Source: Cellulomonas composti (GTDB taxonomy: Bacteria; Actinomycetota; Actinomycetes; Actinomycetales; Cellulomonadaceae). From it: a DNA stretch of 64,000 nt. The stretch spans positions 124,001 to 188,000 of the forward strand of contig NZ_BJWG01000003.1 in the NCBI RefSeq assembly GCF_007990245.1, written 5' to 3'. The notes beneath the pieces were generated by a model. It saw only the letters and a program-made list of their open reading frames with translations. It did not search any database and was not told where the DNA came from. This document shows, in pieces, positions 34,745 through 45,003 of the stretch; position 1 is the first letter of the stretch, and each line of letters opens with the position of its first letter. A program made the position numbers and the translations under genes.

Positions 34745-37576
34745 TCAGGCCCGCGGCTTCTCCCGCATCTCGAACGTCTCGATGACGTCCTCGACCTGCA
34801 GGTCGTTGTAGGACCCGAGCCCGATACCGCACTCGTAGCCCTCGCGGACCTCGGTCGCGTCGTCCTTGAACCGCTTGAGCGACTCGATCGTGAGGTTCTC
34901 GGCGATGACCTTGCCGCCGCGCAGCACGCGAGCCTTCGTGTTCCGGCGGATCTCGCCGGAACGCACGATGGCGCCGGCGATGTTGCCGAACTTCGAGGAG
35001 CGGAAGATCTCCCGGATCTCGGCGCTGCCGAGCTGGGCCTCCTCGTACTCCGGCTTGAGCATGCCCTTGAGCGCGGCCTCGACGTCGTCGATCGCCTGGT
35101 AGATGACCGAGTAGAAGCGCACGTCGACGCCCTCACGGTCGGCCAGGTCCTCGACACGCTCGGCGAACTTCACGTTGAAGCCGATGATGATCGCCGAGTC
35201 GACGGTCGCGAGGTTGACGTCGTTCTGCGTGATCGCACCGACACCGCGGTGGATGACACGCAGCTCGACCTCCTCGCCCACGTCGATCTTGAGCAGCGCG
35301 TCCTCGAGTGCCTCGACGGCACCGGACACGTCACCCTTGATGACGAGGTTGAGGGTCTCGACCTTGCCCTGCGCGAGCGCCTGCGTGAAGTCCTCGAGGC
35401 TGATGCGCTTGCGGCGCTTGGCCAGGAGGGCGGCGCGCTCGGCGGCCTCCCGCTTCTCGGCGATCTGACGGGCCGTGCGCTCCTCGGGAGCCACGATCAG
35501 CGTGTCGCCCGCGGACGGGACCGACGCCAGACCGAGCACCTGGACGGGGCGGGACGGACCCGCGACCGCGACGGTCTCGCCGTGCTCGTCGAACATCGCC
35601 CGGACGCGGCCGTAGGCCGTTCCCGCGACGATCGCGTCGCCGACGCGCAGCGTGCCGGACTGCACCAGCACGGTCGCCACCGCGCCGCGGCCCTTGTCGA
35701 GGTTCGCCTCGATCGCGACACCGCGTGCGTCCTTGTCGGGGTTCGCCCGCAGGTCGAGCGCGGCGTCCGCCGTGAGCAGCACGGCCTCGAGCAGCTGGTC
35801 GATGCCCTGGTTCTGCTTCGCGGAGACGTCGACGAACATCGTGTCGCCGCCGTACTCCTCGGCCACCAGGTTGTACTCGGTGAGCTGCTGGCGGATCTTG
35901 GCGGGGTTGGCCCCCTCCTTGTCCACCTTGTTGACCGCGACCACGATCGGGACGCCGGCCGCCTGGGCGTGGTTGAGCGCCTCGATCGTCTGGGGCATCA
36001 CGCCGTCGTCCGCCGCGACCACGAGGATCGCGATGTCCGTCACCTGCGCACCACGCGCACGCATGGCGGTGAACGCCTCGTGACCCGGGGTGTCGATGAA
36101 CGTGATGGGCCGCTCGATGCCCTCGTGCTCCTTGGTGACCTGGTAGGCACCGATGTGCTGCGTGATGCCGCCGGCCTCGCCCGCGACGACGTCCGTGGAC
36201 CGGATGGCGTCGAGGAGCTTGGTCTTGCCGTGGTCGACGTGACCCATGACGGTGACGACCGGCGGGCGCGCCTGCAGGTCGTCGTCGCCCTCGGCCTCGA
36301 GCTCGGCGTCCAGGTCGATGTCGAAGGCCCCGAGCAGCTCGCGGTCCTCCTCCTCGGCCGAGACCATCTCGATGACGTAGCCGAGCTCGGCCGCGAGCGT
36401 GCCGAACGTGTCCTCGTCGAGCGACTGCGTCGCCGTGGCCATCTCACCGAGGTGGAACAGCACCGTGACGAGCGAGGCCGGGTTGGCGTCGATCTTGTCG
36501 GCGAAGTCGTTGAGCGACGAGCCGTGCCGCAGGCGGACGACCGTCGAGCCGTTGCCGCGCGGGACGGACACGCCGCCCAGCGACGGCGCCTGCATCTGCT
36601 CGAACTCCTGGCGCTTCGCCCGCTTGGACTTGCGGCCACGGACGGGACGCCCGCCGGCACGCCCGAAGGCGCCCTGCGTGGAGCCACGACCGGCGCCGCC
36701 GGGACGACCGCCACCGCCGCCAGGACGACCGGCGAAGCCGCCGCCACCGGCAGGTGCACCGCCGCCGCCGGGACCCGGACGACCGCCGGCACCGCCACGG
36801 GCGCCGCCACCGGCACCGCCACGCGCACCACCGGGCGCCGGACGCTCACCGGGGCGGCCGACGCCGCTCTGGGTGCGGCCGGGCATCATGCCCGGGTTGG
36901 GACGCGGGCCGCCGGGGCGGGGGCCGCCGGGACGCGGACCGCCGGGACGCTCGCCGGCCGGGGCGCCCGGGGCGCTCTCGGTACGACGCTCGCCCGGACG
37001 GGGCATGCCCTGCGACGGCGCGAACGGGTTGTTGCCCGGACGCGGACCACCGGGGCGCGGACCGCCGGAACGCTCGCCCTGGCGGGGCATGCCCTGCGAC
37101 GGCGCGAACGGGTTGTTGCCGGGACGGGCCGCCGCCGGACGCGGGGCACCCGGACGCGGGGCACCGCCACCCGTGCTCGACCCGGCCGCACGTGCGGCCG
37201 GCGCTACGGGCGCGGGAGCAGCCGGAGCCGCGGGACGGCTCGGCGCGGGTGCGGCGGGTGCGGGTGCGGCCGGCGCGGGTGCGGCCGGTGCAGGCACCGC
37301 TGCGGCCGGAGCCGCTGCGACTGGTGCCGCGGCGGGCGCGGGGGCCGGGGCCGCCGGAGCCGGGGTTGCCGGTCGAGCCGACGCGGGCTTGGCCGCGGGC
37401 TCGGGAGCACCGCCGCCGGACGCCGGGAACGTGTCGCGCAGCTTGCGCACGACGGGGGGCTCGATCGTCGAGGACGCCGAACGGACGAACTCACCCATCT
37501 CGGTGAGCGTCGTCATGATCTTCTTGCTGTCGACGCCGAGCTCTTTCGCGAGCTCGTAGACGCGAAGCTTCGCCAC
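34745..37576 (-). CDS. infB: translation initiation factor IF-2
   Basis: A 943-residue GTPase placing initiator tRNA on the 30S subunit. N-terminal IF2N ([15 protein letters not shown]), then about 270 residues of Ala/Pro and Gly/Arg/Pro low complexity with repeated [11 protein letters not shown] units, a second IF2N motif, and the G domain with [21 protein letters not shown] and NKVDK. Domains II-IV end in [20 protein letters not shown]. The GTG at 37576 has AGGAG upstream, adjoining a hairpin. Part of rimP-nusA-ylxR-infB. Confidence 0.97.
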   Translation of the reverse strand: MAKLRVYELAKELGVDSKKIMTTLTEMGEFVRSASSTIEPPVVRKLRDTFPASGGGAPEPAAKPASARPATPAPAAPAPAPAAAPVAAAPAAAVPAPAAPAPAAPAPAAPAPSRPAAPAAPAPVAPAARAAGSSTGGGAPRPGAPRPAAARPGNNPFAPSQGMPRQGERSGGPRPGGPRPGNNPFAPSQGMPRPGERRTESAPGAPAGERPGGPRPGGPRPGGPRPNPGMMPGRTQSGVGRPGERPAPGGARGGAGGGARGGAGGRPGPGGGGAPAGGGGFAGRPGGGGGRPGGAGRGSTQGAFGRAGGRPVRGRKSKRAKRQEFEQMQAPSLGGVSVPRGNGSTVVRLRHGSSLNDFADKIDANPASLVTVLFHLGEMATATQSLDEDTFGTLAAELGYVIEMVSAEEEDRELLGAFDIDLDAELEAEGDDDLQARPPVVTVMGHVDHGKTKLLDAIRSTDVVAGEAGGITQHIGAYQVTKEHEGIERPITFIDTPGHEAFTAMRARGAQVTDIAILVVAADDGVMPQTIEALNHAQAAGVPIVVAVNKVDKEGANPAKIRQQLTEYNLVAEEYGGDTMFVDVSAKQNQGIDQLLEAVLLTADAALDLRANPDKDARGVAIEANLDKGRGAVATVLVQSGTLRVGDAIVAGTAYGRVRAMFDEHGETVAVAGPSRPVQVLGLASVPSAGDTLIVAPEERTARQIAEKREAAERAALLAKRRKRISLEDFTQALAQGKVETLNLVIKGDVSGAVEALEDALLKIDVGEEVELRVIHRGVGAITQNDVNLATVDSAIIIGFNVKFAERVEDLADREGVDVRFYSVIYQAIDDVEAALKGMLKPEYEEAQLGSAEIREIFRSSKFGNIAGAIVRSGEIRRNTKARVLRGGKVIAENLTIESLKRFKDDATEVREGYECGIGLGSYNDLQVEDVIETFEMREKPRA

Positions 37577-37582
37577 TTCTCT

Positions 37583-37607
37583 CCTGTCTCGGTCCGCCCG
37601 AGACAGG
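37583..37607 (-). promoter_or_regulatory. hairpin abutting the infB ribosome-binding site
   Basis: Perfect 10-base arms CCTGTCTCGG / CCGAGACAGG with a 5-base loop. On the mRNA the 3' arm ends in ACAGG, so its last bases are also the first bases of the infB Shine-Dalgarno AGGAG. Folding could limit access to it. Confidence 0.5.
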
Positions 37608-37647
37608 GTCGGACCGTCGTTAGTGCGAGGTACTCATCGCTGGGCAC

Positions 37648-38013
37648 TCATCGGTGCGTACTCATCGGGTAGCCATCGGCTTCCAACCCGCTTCCCTCTT
37701 CGACGGTCGGCGTCGGGGAGCCCGTCCGGAGACGGGCCGACGTCGTGTGCTGGTGCTCGAGGTGCTCGGCCACCGCCGTGACGTCGGGCGCGCCCTGCAA
37801 CCGCAGGGCCCGTCCGAACGCGCGACGGCGGGTCGCGAGCTCGAGGCAGCCAGGATCTGGGTGCAGCCACGCACCCCGACCCGGCATCCGGCGCCGCACG
37901 TCCACGACAAGCACGGGAGCTCCCGTCTCCGTCGCAGCGGCGACCACCCTCAGCAGGGTCGACCTCGGACCAGTGGCTCGGCACCCGACGCACGTGCGAA
38001 CGGGGCCCACCAC
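37648..38013 (-). CDS. ylxR: YlxR-family RNA-binding protein
   Basis: About 121 residues. The family core VRTCVGCRATGPRSTLLRVV and GRGAWLHPDPGCLELATRRR is clear. YlxR is a small nucleic-acid-binding protein of nusA-infB operons, reported to affect RNase P and transcription. The start is uncertain among GTG at 38013, 38010 and 38028, with no strong Shine-Dalgarno. The C-terminal 35 residues are variable. Between nusA (77 bases upstream) and infB (71 bases downstream). Confidence 0.85.
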   Translation of the reverse strand: MVGPVRTCVGCRATGPRSTLLRVVAAATETGAPVLVVDVRRRMPGRGAWLHPDPGCLELATRRRAFGRALRLQGAPDVTAVAEHLEHQHTTSARLRTGSPTPTVEEGSGLEADGYPMSTHR

Positions 38014-38090
38014 AACCTGGTCGGGGGGCACCTGTGCATGCAGGGGGCGCCGGGCTTCCAGCCCAGCGTCGTCGAGTCTACCCCCGCGGC

Positions 38091-39164
38091 TCACCGTTCG
38101 TGACCGTCGCCGCCCGTCGCCGGGGGCGTCACGGTGCTGGACGGGGTGCCGGACGGGTTGCCGGGCGCCGCGTCGGACAGGACCTCCGCGTCGGACCGGA
38201 TGTCGATCCGCCAGCCGGTCAGCTTGGCCGCGAGGCGCGCGTTCTGGCCCTCCTTGCCGATGGCCAGCGAGAGCTGGTAGTCCGGCACGACGACCCGCGC
38301 CGCACGCGCGACCGGGTCCACGATCGTGACCGAGACGACGCGCGAGGGCGACAGCGCGTGCGCGATCATCTCGGCCGGGTCGTCGGAGTGGTCGACGATG
38401 TCGATCTTCTCCCCGTGCAGCTCGGCCATGACGGCCCGCACCCGGCCGCCCATCGGGCCGATGCACGCACCCTTGGCGTTCACGCCGGGGACGGTCGCGT
38501 AGACCGCCATCTTGGTGCGATGACCGGCCTCGCGGGCCAGCGCCGTGATCTCGACGGTCCCGTCGGCGACCTCCGGCACCTCGAGCGCGAACAGCTTGCG
38601 CACCAGCCCGGGATGCGTGCGCGAGAGCGTGACCTGCGGGCCGCGGGGACCGCGCGCGACCTCCAGCACGTAGCCACGGATGCGCTCACCGTGGACGTAC
38701 TGCTCGCCGGGCACCTGCTCGTGCGCGGGCAGCACCGCCTCGATGCCACCGACCTCCACGTGCACCGTGCGCGGGTCGGAGCCCTGCTGGATGACGCCGC
38801 CGATGACCTCGCCCTCCTTGCCCCGGAACGCGCCGAGCACCTGGTCGTCCTCGGCGTCGCGCAGGCGCTGCACGATGACCTGCCGCGCGGTGGAGGTCGC
38901 GATGCGCCCGAACCCGTCGGGCGTGTCGTCGAACTCGGGGGCCTCCGGCAGCGGCTCCCCCTCGTCGTCGAGCACGACGGGCTCACGCGCCCAGACGGTC
39001 ACGTGACCGGTCTTGCGATCGACCTCGACCCGCGCGCGCGGCTGTGCGCCCGGCGTGCGGTGGTACGCGGACAGCAGCGCCTGCTCGATCGCCTCGACGA
39101 GCACGTCGAGCCCGATCTCGCGCTCGTGCTCGAGGCTCCGCAGCGCCTGCATGTCGATGTCCAT
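38091..39164 (-). CDS. nusA: transcription termination/antitermination factor NusA
   Basis: 357 residues: N-terminal RNA-polymerase-binding domain, S1 (about 130-200), then two KH domains with [18 protein letters not shown] and [20 protein letters not shown]. It lacks the C-terminal acidic repeats of E. coli NusA, as is usual in actinobacteria. The ATG at 39164 has AGGAGATCTG upstream and shares one base with the rimP stop (TGATG). Confidence 0.96.
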   Translation of the reverse strand: MDIDMQALRSLEHEREIGLDVLVEAIEQALLSAYHRTPGAQPRARVEVDRKTGHVTVWAREPVVLDDEGEPLPEAPEFDDTPDGFGRIATSTARQVIVQRLRDAEDDQVLGAFRGKEGEVIGGVIQQGSDPRTVHVEVGGIEAVLPAHEQVPGEQYVHGERIRGYVLEVARGPRGPQVTLSRTHPGLVRKLFALEVPEVADGTVEITALAREAGHRTKMAVYATVPGVNAKGACIGPMGGRVRAVMAELHGEKIDIVDHSDDPAEMIAHALSPSRVVSVTIVDPVARAARVVVPDYQLSLAIGKEGQNARLAAKLTGWRIDIRSDAEVLSDAAPGNPSGTPSSTVTPPATGGDGHER

Positions 39165-39751
39165 CAGATCTCCTGTCCCGCGGCGGGCGCACCGGAGCGC
39201 TCCCCGCCGTTCTCGTCGTCGGAGCCGAGCCCCGACAGGTCCACCTGCACACGCGCATCGGCGATCGCCGTGAGCTCGAGGCTCACCGGCGCGCCCTCGC
39301 GCGGACGTCTGCCCTTCACGCCGGGCGTCACCGGCACGACGACGACGATGTCGCGTGCCGCGCCGTCGTCGTCCGTCTGCTCGACGGCCACCAGCCGCCC
39401 GGAGATGTTGTCGCCGCTCGTCGTGCGCACGCGGACCGTGCGACCGACGGCGCGCAGGAAGTGCCGGCGCTGCGTGAGCGGACTCTCCGCGCCCCGACTG
39501 CCCACCTCGAGCGTGTAGTGGCCCGGCACCAGGTCGTCGTGCTCGTCGAGCGCCGCGGAGATCGCGCGCGTCGCGTCCGCGATCCGGTCGAGGTCCAGGT
39601 CCAGGTCCTCGTCCTGCGGCACGTCGAGCGCGATCTCGACGAGCGTGGTCCCGCCGGTGCGCCGCACGACGACGTCGTCGAGCACGAGACCGACGGACTC
39701 GACGACCGGTGCGAGCACGGAGCGCAGTCGCTGCGGGGGCGCGTCGGCCAT
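39164..39751 (-). CDS. rimP: ribosome maturation factor RimP
   Basis: A 195-residue protein for 30S subunit maturation. Two-domain pattern: [20 protein letters not shown] and [16 protein letters not shown] segment with [21 protein letters not shown] precedes the ATG at 39751. First gene of the nusA-infB operon; its promoter must lie in the 155 bases shared with the divergent lipoprotein gene, where TAGGCT (minus strand, near 39815-39820) is a possible -10. Confidence 0.94.
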   Translation of the reverse strand: MADAPPQRLRSVLAPVVESVGLVLDDVVVRRTGGTTLVEIALDVPQDEDLDLDLDRIADATRAISAALDEHDDLVPGHYTLEVGSRGAESPLTQRRHFLRAVGRTVRVRTTSGDNISGRLVAVEQTDDDGAARDIVVVVPVTPGVKGRRPREGAPVSLELTAIADARVQVDLSGLGSDDENGGERSGAPAAGQEI

Positions 39752-39906
39752 GACCGCCTCCTTCCCGCTCCTGGGTCCGCGCGCACGGCTCGACCCTGTG
39801 ATGTTGTGGTCCCCCAGCCTAACGAGTCCCGCGCCGCCCGCCCGGCGCTGCCCGGCGCACCGAGGCTGTCGTGGCAGGATCACCGCGACGACCAGGAGGT
39901 GAGCGC

Positions 39907-41103
39907 GTGGCAACGAGCACGGCAGGACGCACGACGAACGGTCCGACGAGCACGCGCGCGCACCGCGCGCCGGCCCGCGGCGTCCTCGTCGTCGTGCTCG
40001 CCGCGCTCGTCGCGACCTTGACGGGGTGCGGGCTGCGCCTCGAGACGCCGCCACCGCCCGAGCCGTCGCCCGACGCGCTCGAGCAGGTCAGGGCCCGCGG
40101 TGTCGACGACGCGCTCACGCTCGTCGACGTCGCGAACCGCGCGCTCGGCACGTCCGCGATGGGCTCCGACGCGCCGAGCCCGACGACGAGCCCGACGACG
40201 AGCGAGGCAACGCCCGACGCCGTCGACCCGGTCAGCGCGGTGCTGACCGACGTCGTGACGTTCTCGACCGCGCACGCCGACCAGCTCGGCGGCGAGTACG
40301 TGTCGGGGCTCGCGACGCCGGCGGCCTCCCCCGGCGAGCCCGCCACACCCGCGCCAGCGACGGCGCAGGACGTGCTCGACCTGCTGGCCGACACCTCGGC
40401 CACGGCTCGGACCGACACGGACGCCGTCACCGACGGTCCGCTCGCGCGGCTGCTCGGCTCGGTCGCCACCGCGCGTGCCCAGCTCATGACGCGGCTCGCC
40501 GCCGCGGCGGACCTCCCGGTCCCCGAGCAGCCCGCCGATCCGGCCGCACCCTCGGCGACGCCCACGGCGACCCCGACCGGGGTCTCGTCGGACCCGACGA
40601 CCGACCCGACGACGGACCCGGCGACGGACCCGGGAGCCGACCCGGGTGCGGAGCCGACCTCCGACAGCGAGCTGCCCGTCGACGCGATCGGCGACCTCGT
40701 GCTCACGCACGACCAGGCGGGCTACGCGTTCGAGGTCATCGCGGCGCACCGCGCCGACGCCGCACAGGATCTCGCGTTCGCGCAGGCGCAGCGACACCGG
40801 GCCGCGGCGCAGTCGTGGGCGGTCGCCGCGGGGATCGACGGCACCGAGCAGGACCCGCGGCTCGCGGCGTACGCGCTGCCGGCGGGGATCGACGACCCCG
40901 ACGTCGGCCAGGCGTTGGCACGCTCGTCGGAGCAGGCGATCGCCGCGGCGTACGCGAACGCCGTCGGCGCGGCCCCGGCGGGGACGCGCACGCCGTACCT
41001 CGACGGACTGCGGGACGCGATCGCGGCGGCGGGCGCGTGGGGCGCGGCACCCGTCGCGTTCCCCGGGCTCCCGGAGCAGGCGAGCGCCGCCACGGACGGC
41101 TGA
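39907..41103 (+). CDS. lipoprotein with ferritin-like (DUF4439) domain
   Basis: 398 residues. A signal peptide with lipobox LTGC (Cys at about residue 39), a middle region rich in Ala/Thr, a DPTTDPTTDPATDP repeat linker, then a C-terminal helical domain (TSDSELPVDAIGDLVLTHDQ, followed by AGYAFEVIAAHR) of the DUF4439 ferritin-like type. Function unknown; the lipobox suggests an extracytoplasmic, membrane-anchored protein. GTG at 39907 has GGAGGTGAGCGC upstream. Divergent from rimP and convergent with proS across a tandem repeat. Confidence 0.82.
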   Translation: MATSTAGRTTNGPTSTRAHRAPARGVLVVVLAALVATLTGCGLRLETPPPPEPSPDALEQVRARGVDDALTLVDVANRALGTSAMGSDAPSPTTSPTTSEATPDAVDPVSAVLTDVVTFSTAHADQLGGEYVSGLATPAASPGEPATPAPATAQDVLDLLADTSATARTDTDAVTDGPLARLLGSVATARAQLMTRLAAAADLPVPEQPADPAAPSATPTATPTGVSSDPTTDPTTDPATDPGADPGAEPTSDSELPVDAIGDLVLTHDQAGYAFEVIAAHRADAAQDLAFAQAQRHRAAAQSWAVAAGIDGTEQDPRLAAYALPAGIDDPDVGQALARSSEQAIAAAYANAVGAAPAGTRTPYLDGLRDAIAAAGAWGAAPVAFPGLPEQASAATDG

Positions 41104-41174
41104 CCGACCGGCATCTGACCGACCTGGATCTGACCGACCTGGAACTGACCGACCTGGAACTGACCGACCGGCAG
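41100..41174. repeat. 5 x 15-base tandem repeat between lipoprotein gene and proS
   Basis: Five 15-base units of the form CTGACCGACCTGGAA; the outer two read CTGACCGACCGGCAT and CTGACCGACCGGCAG. The first unit includes the lipoprotein stop and the array ends 5 bases before the proS stop. Readthrough from proS would give VGQFQ pentapeptides. Confidence 0.9.
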
Positions 41175-41179
41175 CAGCT

Positions 41180-42973
41180 CTACAGCAGTGCGGCGACCCT
41201 CGCGGCGACGACCTCGGCCGCGTCCACGACCGGGACCTGCTGGGCGTCGCCGCCCGCACGCGGACGGACCTCGACCACGCCGTCCGCCAGACCCCGGCCC
41301 ACGACCACGACGAGCGGCACGCCCAGCAGCTCGGCATCGGCGAACTTGACGCCGGGCGAGACCTTCGGGCGATCGTCGTAGAGCACCTCGACGCCGCGCG
41401 CGGACAGGCCCCGCGCGAGCTCGTCGGCGGCCTGGAACACCGCCTCGTCCCTGCCGGTGGCCACGACGTGCACGTGCGCGGGTGCGACGTGCGCGGGCCA
41501 GGCGAGGCCCTTGTCGTCGTGGTTGGCCTCGGCGAGCGCCGCGAGGACCCGGGTCACGCCCACGCCGTACGAGCCCATCGTCACGACCTGTGCCTTGCCG
41601 TTCTGGTCGAGCACCGTCAACCCGAGCGCCTGGGCGTACTTGCGGCCGAGCGCGAAGATGTGGCCGATCTCGATGCCCCGCGCGAGCTCGAGCGGACCCG
41701 AGCCGTCGGGGGCGGGGTCGCCCGCGCGCACCTCGGCGGCCTCGACCGTGCCGTCGGCGGTGAAGTCCCGGCCCGCGACGAGGTCGAACACGTGCTTGCC
41801 GGGCAGGTTCGCGCCGGTGATCCACCGCGTGCCGGGCACGACACGCGGGTCGAGCAGGAAACGGATCGCGGTGCGTCCCTCGTCGTCGAGGGCGAGCCCG
41901 TCGACGTTCGGACCGAGCGCCCCGGGGCCGATGTACCCCTTCACGAGCTCGGGGTGCGCGGCGAAGTCGGCCTCGCCCGCGGCCTCGACCTCGGCGGGTG
42001 CCACGGCGGCCTCGAGCCGCTTGAGGTCGACCTCACGGTCGCCCGGCAGGCCGACCACGAGCAGCTCACGACTGCCGGTCGGCTGCACGAGCACGAGGAC
42101 GACGTTCTTCAGCGTGTCCGCGGCGGTCCAGGCGCGGTCCGGCCGCGCGAACCGTTCGTTGGCGACCGCCACGAGCGACTCGATCGTCGGGGTGTCCGGG
42201 GTGTCCTCGACGTGCGCCGCGGGCGCGTCGTCGTACGGCAGCGCGTCCGGCACGACCGTCGTGACGGCCTCGACGTTCGCCGCGTACCCACCGGCGCTGC
42301 GGACGAACGTGTCCTCTCCGATCGGCGTCGGCGTGAGGAACTCCTCGGAGCGCGACCCGCCCATCGCGCCGGACGTCGCGGCGACGATGACGTACTCGAG
42401 CCCGAGCCGGTCGAAGATGCGCTCGTAGGCGTCGCGCTGCGCCTGGTACGAGGCGTCCAGGCCGGCGTCGTCGACGTCGAAGGAGTACGCGTCCTTCATG
42501 ACGAACTCGCGCCCGCGGATCAGGCCTGCGCGCGGGCGGGCCTCGTCGCGGTACTTCGTCTGGATCTGGAACAGCGTCAGCGGCAGGTCCTTGTACGAGG
42601 AGTACAGGTCCTTGACCAGCAGCGTGAACATCTCCTCGTGCGTCGGCGCGAGCAGGTAGTCGCCGCCCTTGCGGTCCTTGAGCCGGAAGATGTTGGGCCC
42701 GTACTCGGTCCAGCGGCCCGTCGCCTCGTACGGCTCCTTGGGCAGCAGCGCCGGGAAGTGCACCTCCTGCGCGCCCGCGGCGGTCATCTCCTCGCGGACG
42801 ACGGCCTCGACCTTGGCGAGCACGCGCAGGCCGAGCGGCAGCCAGGTGTAGATCCCGGGGGCGGCGCGGCGGATGTAGCCCGCGCGCACGAGCAGGCGGT
42901 GGCTCGCCACCTCGGCGTCGGCGGGGTCCTCGCGCAGCGTGCGGACGAACAACGTGGACATACGCAGGAGCAT
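41180..42973 (-). CDS. proS: prolyl-tRNA synthetase
   Basis: A 597-residue class II synthetase of the bacterial type. Motif 2 region [23 protein letters not shown], the YbaK-like editing insertion (about 230-400), motif 3 [16 protein letters not shown] and the anticodon-binding domain are recognisable. ATG at 42973 follows TAGGCT by 7 bases; an in-frame ATG at 42961 is the alternative. The gene ends beside the 15-base tandem repeat. Confidence 0.96.
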   Translation of the reverse strand: MLLRMSTLFVRTLREDPADAEVASHRLLVRAGYIRRAAPGIYTWLPLGLRVLAKVEAVVREEMTAAGAQEVHFPALLPKEPYEATGRWTEYGPNIFRLKDRKGGDYLLAPTHEEMFTLLVKDLYSSYKDLPLTLFQIQTKYRDEARPRAGLIRGREFVMKDAYSFDVDDAGLDASYQAQRDAYERIFDRLGLEYVIVAATSGAMGGSRSEEFLTPTPIGEDTFVRSAGGYAANVEAVTTVVPDALPYDDAPAAHVEDTPDTPTIESLVAVANERFARPDRAWTAADTLKNVVLVLVQPTGSRELLVVGLPGDREVDLKRLEAAVAPAEVEAAGEADFAAHPELVKGYIGPGALGPNVDGLALDDEGRTAIRFLLDPRVVPGTRWITGANLPGKHVFDLVAGRDFTADGTVEAAEVRAGDPAPDGSGPLELARGIEIGHIFALGRKYAQALGLTVLDQNGKAQVVTMGSYGVGVTRVLAALAEANHDDKGLAWPAHVAPAHVHVVATGRDEAVFQAADELARGLSARGVEVLYDDRPKVSPGVKFADAELLGVPLVVVVGRGLADGVVEVRPRAGGDAQQVPVVDAAEVVAARVAALL

Positions 42974-42980
42974 GGTCGGA

Positions 42981-42986
42981 AGCCTA
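42981..42986 (-). promoter_or_regulatory. -10 box, leaderless proS
   Basis: TAGGCT on the minus strand, 7 bases before the ATG at 42973. Confidence 0.6.
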
Positions 42987-43037
42987 GTTGTCCCCGGCGC
43001 CCGTGCCGGACGGGCTGACGGCGTGGGCGTCATGCGC

Positions 43038-43043
43038 CACGAT
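43038..43043 (+). promoter_or_regulatory. -10-like box, leaderless Fpg-type gene
   Basis: CACGAT, 6 bases before the GTG at 43050. Confidence 0.45.
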
Positions 43044-43049
43044 GGGCGG

Positions 43050-43940
43050 GTGCCCGAGCTCCCCGAGGTCGAGGCGCTCGCGCAGTTCCTGGGCGGGCGC
43101 GCCACCGGCCGGTCCGTCGCCGCGGTGTCGATCGGCCAGATCAGCGCTCTCAAGACGTTCCGGCCGCCGCCGGGCGCGCTCGTCGGGTGCGAGGTGGTCG
43201 ACGTCTCGCGGCACGGCAAGTGGCTCGACCTCATGGTCGCGACGGGCACCGGAGAGCCGTTGCACCTCGTCTGGCACCTGTCCCGTGCGGGCTGGGTGCG
43301 CTGGTCGGACGCACTGCCCGCGACGCCGGTCCGGCCCGGGAAGTCACCGCTCGCGCTGCGCGTGGGGCTCGACGACGGCTCCGGCTTCGACCTCACCGAG
43401 CAGGGCACACGCAAGCGCCTCGCGGTCTACGTGGTCGAGGACCCGTTCGACGTCCCGCAGGTCGCGTCGCTCGGCGTCGAGCCTCTCTCGTCGGACTTCA
43501 CGCGCGAGCGCTTCGGGGAGCTGCTCGCCTCCCGGAACCAGCAGGTCAAGGGCCTCCTGCGGGACCAGGGCACCATCGCGGGCATCGGCAACGCGTACTC
43601 CGACGAGATCCTGCACGCCGCCCGCACCTCGCCGTTCGCGCTCACCGGCAAGCTGTCCGACGAGCAGGCGGACACCATCTACGCCGCGATCCGCGACGTG
43701 CTCACCGCGGCGGTGGACGCCGCCTCCGGCAAGCCCGCCGCCGAGCTCAAGGACGCCAAGCGCCGCGGCATGCGCGTGCACGCCCGCACCGGCGAGCCCT
43801 GCCCCGGCTGGGACGGCACGCCGTGCGGCGACACCGTCCACGAGGTGTCCTTCGCCGACTCGTCGCTCCAGTACTGCCCCACCTGCCAGACCGGCGGCAA
43901 ACCCCTGGCCGACCGCCGCCTCTCCCGCCTCCTGCGCTGA
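43050..43940 (+). CDS. Fpg/MutM-type formamidopyrimidine-DNA glycosylase
   Basis: A 296-residue base-excision enzyme. The N-terminus PELPEVEAL carries the catalytic Pro and Glu and fixes the GTG at 43050, despite an open frame upstream. [21 protein letters not shown] is the helix-two-turn-helix. The C-terminal zinc finger has a long first loop ([10 protein letters not shown], then YCPTCQ), unlike standard MutM, so it belongs to a related subfamily whose preferred lesion I cannot name. Divergent from proS. Confidence 0.9.
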   Translation: MPELPEVEALAQFLGGRATGRSVAAVSIGQISALKTFRPPPGALVGCEVVDVSRHGKWLDLMVATGTGEPLHLVWHLSRAGWVRWSDALPATPVRPGKSPLALRVGLDDGSGFDLTEQGTRKRLAVYVVEDPFDVPQVASLGVEPLSSDFTRERFGELLASRNQQVKGLLRDQGTIAGIGNAYSDEILHAARTSPFALTGKLSDEQADTIYAAIRDVLTAAVDAASGKPAAELKDAKRRGMRVHARTGEPCPGWDGTPCGDTVHEVSFADSSLQYCPTCQTGGKPLADRRLSRLLR

Positions 43941-44040
43941 CCCGCCCGGCGCCCCGGCCGTTCGGGCCGCGCGGGCGTGCGGTGGGTGGACGTCCCGTCG
44001 CGTGCCGGCGGGAGGACCACCCGCAGCGCGGGTGCTCGGC

Positions 44041-44940
44041 CTAGAACAGGACCGTGGCGTAGGAGCCGACCTGGCGGAAGCCGACGGCGCGGTAGGCGGC
44101 GATGGCGCGTGCGTTGTACGCGTTGACGTACAGCGAGACGACGGGGGCGACGTGCCTGCGGGTGTGCTCGACGATCGCGGCCATGCCGCCCTCGGACAGG
44201 CGCTCGCCACGGCGGTCGGGGGCGACCCACACGCCCTGGACCTGGGCGACGCCGCCGGCGACCGCGCCGAGCTCGCCCTTGAAGACGACGCGGGGGGTGC
44301 CGTCGAGCCCGGGTTCCATGCGCACCAGCGAGCGGCCCTGCTCGACGAGGTGGCGCACCCGCGTCTCGTACGGGCCGTGGGGGCCGGACGCGGGTGAGTA
44401 GCCGACCTCCTCGGTGAACATCCGCACGCATGCGGGCAGGACGGCGCCGAGCTCGTCGGACCGGGAGCAGCGCACCCACCGGTCCGGGGCGACGGTCGGC
44501 GAGTGGTCGATCACCATCGACGGCTGGTCGTCGCGCACCTCGCGCACGCCGGGCCACGCGGGGCGCAGCAGCCGCCAGACGGCGAGCACGGCCGGCGCAG
44601 GTCCGACGATCGAGGAGCAGCGGCGGCCGCCCTGGGCGGCCAGGCCCGCGAACGACTCGATCGCGGCCTGCGCGACCCGCTCGTCGGCGACGGGTACCAC
44701 GGGCACCATGTTCGGCCCGGCCCAGCAGATCGCGACGAGCACGCCCTCGTGGACGTAGCCCCACAGCACCCCGCCGGCGGCCGCCAGCCCGACGAGCCGT
44801 GCGTGCTCGAGCCGAGCGGTGGCGAGCACGGAGCCGACCGGGTCGAGCGCGCACACCCGCAGCGCCGCACCGAGGTCGACGTCCGTCAGGACCCGACCAC
44901 CGGAACGACGGTCGAGCGTCGTCGCGCGCCGTGGCCCCAT
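44041..44940 (-). CDS. GNAT acetyltransferase with DUF4081 domain
   Basis: A 299-residue protein. The N-terminal half matches the DUF4081 type found in actinobacteria beside ispG; the C-terminal half is a GNAT fold with VQGVWVAPDRRGERLSEGGM and LYVNAYNARAIAAYRAVGFR. ATG at 44940 follows CACAAT by 6 bases. The ispG-GNAT pairing is conserved, but no substrate is known to me. Confidence 0.88.
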   Translation of the reverse strand: MGPRRATTLDRRSGGRVLTDVDLGAALRVCALDPVGSVLATARLEHARLVGLAAAGGVLWGYVHEGVLVAICWAGPNMVPVVPVADERVAQAAIESFAGLAAQGGRRCSSIVGPAPAVLAVWRLLRPAWPGVREVRDDQPSMVIDHSPTVAPDRWVRCSRSDELGAVLPACVRMFTEEVGYSPASGPHGPYETRVRHLVEQGRSLVRMEPGLDGTPRVVFKGELGAVAGGVAQVQGVWVAPDRRGERLSEGGMAAIVEHTRRHVAPVVSLYVNAYNARAIAAYRAVGFRQVGSYATVLF

Positions 44941-44946
44941 GAGGGG

Positions 44947-44952
44947 ATTGTG
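44947..44952 (-). promoter_or_regulatory. -10-like box, leaderless DUF4081 acetyltransferase
   Basis: CACAAT on the minus strand, 6 bases before the ATG at 44940. It favours this ATG over the GTG at 44958. Confidence 0.5.
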
Positions 44953-45003
44953 CCTCACCCGCCTGTGCGCCGCGGGTCGGAAACCCGTACGGGTCCGCGA
45001 CGA

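Noticed and set aside
41104..41381. Pentapeptide-repeat-like reading (LTDLE units) across the 15-base array
   Set aside because: The frame has no start of its own, is antisense to proS beyond the array and is a by-product of the DNA repeat.
43941..44040. Possible terminator between the Fpg-type gene and the acetyltransferase gene
   Set aside because: Only an imperfect, gapped inverted repeat could be drawn, too weak to call.
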